Positions 58,901 through 64,000 of a stretch of DNA of 64,000 nucleotides are shown here, in pieces. The stretch is from Beroe ovata (Eukaryota; Ctenophora; Nuda; Beroida; Beroidae), in contig CAMPET010000116.1 of assembly GCA_946803715.1 (NCBI GenBank), positions 76,621 through 140,620 of the forward strand, read 5' to 3'. Under the pieces are notes generated by a model, which was not told where the DNA came from, ran no database searches, and was given only the letters and a program-made list of their open reading frames with translations. A program made the translations under genes and the position numbers. Position 1 is the stretch's first letter. Each line of letters opens with the position of its first letter.

Positions 58901-61900
58901 TCATTTCCAATAATTGCTATGGGTGCTATACTTACAGCGACAGCAGCGTCAGGATCAGTATTGAACCAGTCCACTATGTTCGATAGCACGTGGCAAGCTA
59001 CCATCCTGGGATAAAGCAGTCACGTGTTTAGATATCAATTTGGGGAAAAAAGAGGCTCGAGATAAAACGTAAATTCCTCTAAATCCCGGCCCATTTCAAT
59101 AGTTTCAGCACATCTGCAGGACAGCGCACCTCCTTGACTGAGATCCGGCAGGGTTACACGGGTCGTACCACTCTGCAGTCATGTGGACACCCACCAGTTC
59201 CCTTCGGTAGTGTCCTACGTTGAACACTGAGAATAGGGGTTTGGAGTATGGAGTGGTGGAGGATAGAGGGAGTGGGGTGAGGGAGTGGGGTAAGGGTAAC
59301 GGAGGTCGGGGCAGGGAGACGGGTGAGGTGTGGGTTTATTTAGGGTAAGAATCTGCGAGAACAACAAAAATGAACTAAATTCCGGTAAATTCTCCCTCAT
59401 TATTGAAAAACCGTTGATAAAATGAGTACCCATAAAAATCATAAATCACCTTTGCTCTTGACCCCGATCCAGTTGTGATATCGAGCAAGTCTGTGGGCAA
59501 TATACGATTTTCCCCGAGCTGGCAGTCCCACCATCACATAGCACTGTTTCGGACAAGTCATGGGGAGTGAGCGAGTGTATCTCTCCCGACCTGGGGAATT
59601 ATTCCTTATATGGTATGATTGAGATGGAGTGTCGGAGTATTTCGTAGGTATGGTTGGTTATCGGGAGCAATCGTGAAAATAACGTTCAGGGGGAAATCAG
59701 GCACGTTGAAGCAAAACTGACGGGTTGGAAATCCCGTGTTTGTAATTCTGTTATCCTATCACCACAAATATCATCACATAGACCGAGTAAGGAATATCGT
59801 TCTGAATTTGATTATTACGTAGAAAGACGACATTCTTGGAATGAAATCAAAAATATTCTGACAGAAGATGATTGACGAAAACAATGCGTCACACACAAAC
59901 ATGAACACATTAAATACGAAGGTAAAAAGGAGGGCTCACAGAACACAAAAATACAAACCTTGCACCAAATTACTTGGCCTCATGCCACAAATGTGCATGG
60001 GCTCAGGACTTGAACTTATCGACATTTTAGATCAGTTTTTAGCAACTGAAATTTTGTTTTTCTGAATATCTTGAACGAACGATGAACATGTTTTTCATCA
60101 AAACGTATCAGGAAGCAATACGAGGCCAAGAACATAGCGTAGAATTTCTCTTGTAAAAAGTGCTGGCAAAACTTCAAGAAACAAAAAAACAGCGCCGAGG
60201 CTTGGCATTGTTGACAAGTATAACAAAGACTGTGGTGAGACTAGTATCCAGAATATATGTGCGCTATATGATAAACTGACATTATTCTTTGAATCATAAA
60301 TAAGACTGGAAGTGCACACACACACACGTGTGAGTACAAATGAAACGTATACAAATCATCACAGCAACAATCTAAGTTATCACTGTTAATTGCAATACAA
60401 CATTACACCGTGTATATACAGTATTATACACCGCAATAATAAAGAGAAGTTTGATGTATGTTGCTGTATTTAAAATGCTTTCTCTGTCTCATTTCCACAA
60501 AATTATAGAGTTGTTTCTCACTCGAATGCAGCATTATAACAACTTTTTATAATGCTGCATTCGAGTGAGAAACAGAGTTATCGTCGTCAGCTTGTTAATG
60601 ATGTAACTCAATGACGGAAATAGTAAAAGAAAGTTAAGATTGCGAAATGAGTTGACTGTTGAGAGTAATTGCTAAGACAAATCACAAATAGTGTTGATAA
60701 AGTTGCTGCTGATCAATACAACTGTGGCTTATCACAGTGATCACAGTGAGGCAGCACTGTGGCAGCAGCTGTAGATGCAAATTAAGCAACTTCACCACTG
60801 ACTATCACAAAGCAAGTGATCATAATGTTTCACGAGTGCAGTAAACGTATAAACAATGTTGATCAGAAACAATCTTGCTAGTTGCAGCAAAGCCTGCCAC
60901 GAATAATACCCTGATTACAGCCGACCAATCACAGTATTGGATGTAACTAATTAGTCAAACTGAGAAGAAGCCATTATCACAATTTCCATTATCCATATTA
61001 CACACGAGGGATTCGAACTTCGTGTTATTTCAGATGTCAAGGTCCATCAACGTACACGAACACAATACATACTGTATTTGAGAAAAACCGGTTTTGACTC
61101 GAAAAGGGGCTGTCATTATGAAATGTGAGACGTCTCTTCAAATTGAATTACAGCCCTTTTCCCATTCCCCTGCTTCTCTCAATGACACGGGATTCAACGA
61201 GTTATGGGGAAGATGCGAAACCATATGTCTGATCTCAGAATGAGTGCAGGAAGGGAGAGTGACACTTTTGATGTGGAAACAACTAAAAGGTTCTTGAAGC
61301 CGACAAAACGTGTGAAAATAGAGTCACAACTCCTTAAATCACACACAATCGCATGACGTTAAGACGGTTCTTTGAACAACATGAGGGGAATAAGATCGTG
61401 GTAAATAATCGAGGAATTAAATAACACAGCTGTTAAAAATTGAGTGTTGCCAGTGTAAATAACTTTCTCGGTGATGGAAATCAAAAAAGATTGAATTCTC
61501 ACGCCGCGCACAACTCACTAATTTCTACAAATGCGCGTTACAACAACGCGTGAAGGGTATCAAATACGTTCCGCGCGTTACAACTATCATAACACTTTGA
61601 TCGTGCGATTTTGGACGAATTAAATTTAATGGCCCACAATTAATTACGTTGTATTGAACACGAGATCAAGAATTTAACTTCAAACCAGCAAACTATTTTG
61701 AGATTGAACAACACTAACCTAAGTCAGTATCCATGAGGGATCCAGAGGCTGGGTTCCTCTTTTTAGGATATTCTTTACGGTGCTTCCGTTGGGTCTCAAA
61801 TGAGACTGGTGCAGCCATACTATCGTATGCGATTCTGGGGATAGGACAATCAATCATCAATCAATCAATCTGAATTTATCGATCAATTAACCACTCAACT

Positions 61901-62239
61901 GCACCTACATACATAAATTAAACTTTGGCTTACGAAATTCAGTTCTCGGAATCAGAGATCAAAATCCTTCAAACAAAATGAAACTGTTACACCCAAAGTA
62001 ATGAAAACCAACTCAGTCCTCAGTCATGACCCACCATTTAACAACTCAAACACAAGCTAATTGTTTAACACTACCGAATATTTGATCACATGCAGCATTC
62101 TTCAGTAACGAAAGTTCGAGAATGAGACATTATGAAAAAGGATCTGGTTCTTATCAGATAGAAAAAATCGAACTCCTACTTACACGGTTGTATCTGAGGT
62201 GACTGCCGATAGTATGCTTTCTTTCCGTTTCTGTACCAT
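52901..62239 (-). CDS. PFKFB: 6-phosphofructo-2-kinase/fructose-2,6-bisphosphatase
   Basis: This bifunctional enzyme makes and breaks fructose-2,6-bisphosphate, the glycolytic switch. Exons with closing phases are 62184-62239 (ATG), 61719-61834, 59450-59590, 59112-59226, 58936-59005 and 55196-55317. Further exons lie near 54832-55010, 54620-54715, 54290-54437, 54050-54165, 53808-53876 and 53415-53540, and the last is 52901-53205. The kinase half shows Walker [21 protein letters not shown] and the [10 protein letters not shown] block. The phosphatase half shows the catalytic histidine in [25 protein letters not shown] and the second histidine in [12 protein letters not shown]. All key motifs are intact. 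The C-terminal tail is Ser/Asn/Gly-rich with repeated NGS-type sequence, longer than usual. The 3.6-kb intron 55318-58935 carries two + strand genes. Another intron (59591-61718) holds only a hairpin. Confidence 0.93.
55763..55861. promoter_or_regulatory. Cluster of four CACGTG E-boxes
   Basis: CACGTG occurs at 55764-55769, 55821-55826, 55841-55846 and 55856-55861, the first within TCACGTGACC and the third within GTCACGTGAT, which fit the CLEAR/M-box consensus for MITF/TFEB-type or USF-type bHLH-ZIP factors. It lies in the PFKFB intron, 75-175 bp upstream of the small + strand gene at 55937. A promoter or enhancer role is inferred. Confidence 0.5.
55937..56308 (+). CDS. Small unknown protein nested in PFKFB intron
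   Basis: No family is recognised. The best model has two exons, 55937-56018 and 56097-56308, joined by a good donor (ATAAGTAAGG) and acceptor (TTTCTCACAG), giving about 97 residues. An unspliced frame from 55814 is also open. The first exon is basic ([12 protein letters not shown]). The second is acidic, with an 18-bp direct repeat giving two GAVVNE units and a third, diverged GAVFDE unit, then [14 protein letters not shown], which resembles a cytoplasmic tail. Upstream exons might exist. E-boxes lie just upstream. The antisense frame over the same DNA is also open, so the strand is not certain. Confidence 0.35.
   Translation: MPNLSCLYERFVSLLNRRSTKRSKNSISKDSFYDLEVHPSICYGFRKFYTFLTGVTPNIQVVERDEHLAGAVVNEGAVVNEGAVFDEGAQGVDEGEGVMIFRNPVFEPIAGAETQFLMSIQGS
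57010..57170. repeat. ATCGAT-rich palindromic stretch with single N
   Basis: Several ATCGATT motifs, including the 16-bp palindrome AAAAAATCGATTTTTT near 57045, lie 180-330 bp upstream of the cathepsin ATG. A single N at 57138 marks another assembly join, though no flanking duplication is visible here. Confidence 0.6.
57281..57288 (+). promoter_or_regulatory. TATA box of the cathepsin gene
   Basis: TATATATA lies 56-63 bp upstream of the ATG at 57344, in an otherwise GC-balanced stretch. The distance fits a core promoter with a short leader inside the PFKFB intron. Confidence 0.6.
57344..58627 (+). CDS. Cathepsin-like cysteine protease with ShK-like C-terminal module
   Basis: A single exon encodes 427 residues. 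A signal peptide (residues 1-17) is followed by a short I29-type propeptide ([12 protein letters not shown] to [15 protein letters not shown]) and an acidic linker. The papain domain is intact: oxyanion Gln and catalytic Cys 139 in DQGGCGSCW, His 282 in NHGVTMVGY and Asn 298 in [10 protein letters not shown]. After the protease, residues about 345-405 form a six-cysteine module with the ShKT pattern ([10 protein letters not shown], then CC, then CVKSCTKC). A short cysteine-rich end ([14 protein letters not shown]) follows. ShK-like domains occur in many non-toxic enzymes, so no toxin role is implied. A lysosomal or secreted digestive or immune protease is inferred. The gene lies opposite to PFKFB inside its intron, with its own TATA box. 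Confidence 0.9.
   Translation: MLLLLLLIVALAHVRGEDPLRAVLRSPRASLNLYSSFKEENHLLYTGAENSQRYRLFLSAARHVADYNEDKADTGHYALNKFSVMSDAEKRAYSGLNITQSEEEEEGEMGKRESYPEQKLWTSSNSVSVVRDQGGCGSCWTFAAVGAIETRYKILSGVLRRFSEQEFLDCAYEHDEDYDGCDGGTIVQPFKWSSENGGRLAAEKDRPYEKKDKKCRANSTPDAMVSFKIRGYKFVGYGEDKHIRALQDGAVASALRVTDKFYSYDGDIMRDTSCKSDERVNHGVTMVGYAADYFLIKNSWGRDWGISGFVKLARNHDNCKLFTQSFYPTFTSYTGERDSGSDPAASYFIACKDNGDAEFCAKFEGQGCCRTECEMFPTHLQTAVRVLVAGLKCVKSCTKCDDGSTGDCPGGTTRCDDGVCRHEHMCH
58613..58664. repeat. Short tandem repeat spanning the cathepsin stop codon
   Basis: Units of about 16 bp (ATGTGCCACTACAG) are repeated about four times from the last coding codons into the 3' UTR. Repeat slippage here would alter only the extreme C-terminus. 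Confidence 0.8.
60512..60574. repeat. Perfect hairpin, 27-bp arms, 9-nt loop
   Basis: 60512-60538 is the exact reverse complement of 60548-60574. It lies in the PFKFB intron 59591-61718. The foldback is pre-miRNA-like in size, but perfect pairing is more like a young inverted repeat. Confidence 0.9.
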
Positions 62240-63061
62240 GGCTAGGATTGATGGAGTTTACAAGTTGGAGATGACACAAATTGCTCGTAAAATAAGAACG
62301 GATATATTGTGTAATGAATATGAGGAGCAAATTGAGAAACAGAATTGAGACAGAGAGACTATAAATAGATTCATAGTTTGTATCAGATTAATACGGACAA
62401 AGCTTCATGCTGGACAATGACAATAGGTAAGACGAGAGTAGGAAACCTGCTTACAAAAACAGTATTTCTTTAGACGAAGCTTATATGTATATTTCCGTCT
62501 ATTTATAACATCCGGGCTATTAATAAACATCCGGGCTATTAATAAACATCTATTGTTTCAAAACAATATAATAAATAAAGAATTCCCTTTACATATACAA
62601 CGCAGAAAAAAACATATCGATATAAATTCAAATTTAAACGCATGGTTATTGGTTATACCGTATACTACAACGTTAAATTTATAAAAAAGAAAAGTTTAAT
62701 ACCCCAATAGCAGTGCGTTATAGCAGTCCAAATTCAATTCGTATAGAGTTTTTAAACGTTCTAGATAGGAATGAGAAAATTAGGTACCAAATAGATAAAG
62801 TTGGGCACCAAAATTAATAGATCAATCTAATTCCCCACTAAATTGTACAATTTAAGCGAATTTCTCACACCCTCTGAGTCAGTAAATCACCTGCTCACTC
62901 ACCCACTCTCTCACTTAACCCTTCACTAACACACTCGACACTCACTCACACACTCATTGACTATTGGTCCATCCATACTCTCTCACTCGCTTACTTACAA
63001 TCCTTAACTCATGACCGTTAGCCACTCATTACTATTCTAACACCTCACCATACCACGTACC
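62240..63061. other. Intergenic region upstream of PFKFB
   Basis: It lies between the PFKFB start and the stop of the next minus-strand gene. It holds a 19-bp direct repeat (ACATCCGGGCTATTAATAA, twice at about 62509-62546) and ACTCACTC-rich low-complexity sequence at 62880-63000. No promoter motif was recognised. Confidence 0.5.
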
Positions 63062-63605
63062 CTAAACCTGAGCCATGTATAGCCTCAGTTTAATAGACTT
63101 CTCAGCTAGAAGGTTATTCAGATCAAGTGGCTGGAAGAATTTGATTTCCTCGTACTCTGATTCCATTTCTTCCGGCGTGAACGAATGCCGGTGAACCTGA
63201 ATGAAAGAGATCGTGGGGAGGAAAGAATGTGCGATACTCGCGCACGTTTTGGATAGAAGTTCTACATCACCAAACAGCGAAATCTCAGATAAATTGAAAG
63301 CGAAAAAGGTATTATGAGCATAAAATTCATATTTCTTTCTCTACTCGTAGAGATAAAAGTTAGTATTTGCTATAATGAGTGACGAAGATTTATATTGCTG
63401 TAAATATCACATAAATACAAAGAATCGATATACTCGAGTTTCTCGGGTTAAGAATCTTTCTTACCTCAGGCTGAACCTCTACACGACAGTACGGGTCCCT
63501 AACAAAGCAGAACTCAATGTCCATGTTGGATTTACTCTTTAGAACCAGCTTTAAACTCAGAGTACGCTCGTATTTGTGTTCATCACCCGTCACCTTGCCT
63601 CGTCC
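63062..63605 (-). CDS. Unrecognised protein, C-terminal exons (5' end off-window)
   Basis: Two exons join in phase: 63465-63605 and 63062-63196, the latter ending in TAG. They encode GRGKVTGDEHKYERTLSL to DPYCRVEVQPE, then VHRHSFTPEEMESEYEEI to IKLRLYMAQV. The alternation of hydrophobic and charged residues suggests a beta-strand region followed by an acidic helix. I do not recognise a family. More exons should lie to the right. An open frame continues to 63713 on the same strand, but a repeated ACGCGT-containing stretch there and a splice acceptor at 63606 suggest intron. Confidence 0.5.
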
Positions 63606-64000
63606 CTGGTAACGCGTGATAATTCGTACAACGCGTGATAGGTAACGCGTGAACTCGTGACAAGACATCGTATGATCATTACAACACGTCAAAATCAGGA
63701 GATGTCTTATCAAATCATACTTGCTTCAAAGAACAACAAACAGAATTAAGTATAGCGTAATTCTGCACCAAAATAAACTTTTGGACAGAGAAAATAGTTG
63801 CCCGGCAGAAGTGTCGACAGGGCGTATGCCAAAATTAGAAAATTCCAATAATTCCTGCGTGCAATTATCATAATAAATCCGGACAACGCAGGATAATTAG
63901 TTAATTATACAATTTCTGCAAGGATTACAGTTCATACTATACAATGGAATACTCCCCTAAATTGTCAAATGTCTATCTACATTTAAACAGTCAAGGATGA

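Noticed and set aside
61000-61030. tRNA-like B-box (GGATTCGAAC) on the minus strand
   Set aside because: No A-box or D-arm at the right distance and no cloverleaf pairing could be drawn.

Overview
The window looks like nuclear DNA from an early-branching animal, most likely a sponge, although the phylum is an inference. Genes are split by many short GT-AG introns. The gene set is animal-like: an NBEAL-type BEACH protein, sphingosine-1-phosphate lyase, PFKFB, BDP1, TAF8, C19orf53/L10K and a flagellar FBXL13/DRC6. Exon boundaries were placed by eye from splice sites and reading-frame continuity. No tRNA, rRNA or CRISPR array was seen.

Layout. At the left edge the 3' part of a TauE/SafE (TSUP) transporter lies on + inside what appears to be an intron of the minus-strand NBEAL gene (start 7506, 3' end off-window). 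FBXL13/DRC6 runs on + from 11292 to 18502, and a second copy of its first exons sits at 8809 because a 1.7-kb block is duplicated around a LINE fragment. An intronless ABCG half-transporter (18777-20669, minus) meets it tail to tail. About 3 kb of CG-rich repeats follows. Next comes a very large minus-strand gene (23680-35147) for an unrecognised protein with winged-helix/LOTUS-like, several KH-like, a possible macro and a degenerate P-loop-like region, plus a Pro-rich 7-residue repeat array interrupted by 691 Ns. BDP1 (35616-41903, minus) carries an eight-repeat thrombospondin-type receptor on the opposite strand in its large intron. L10K, TAF8 and SGPL1 follow on +. An unusual papain-lectin-sushi fusion (50857-52278) precedes PFKFB (52901-62239, minus), whose largest intron carries a cathepsin with a ShK-like tail and a small unknown gene, both on +. 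The 3' end of an unrecognised minus-strand gene closes the window.

Main themes. (1) Compact opposite-strand genes for membrane or secreted proteins sit in introns of intracellular-protein genes, at three host loci. (2) The surface and secreted proteins have unusual architectures: a TSR receptor with ITIM-like tail motifs, a propeptide-less papain joined to lectin and sushi, and a cathepsin joined to a ShK-like module. (3) A family of short CG-rich inverted-repeat elements is dispersed through the window. (4) Single-N junctions are flanked by near-identical direct duplications at three loci, which looks like unmerged haplotypes and corrupts FBXL13 and SGPL1 gene models.
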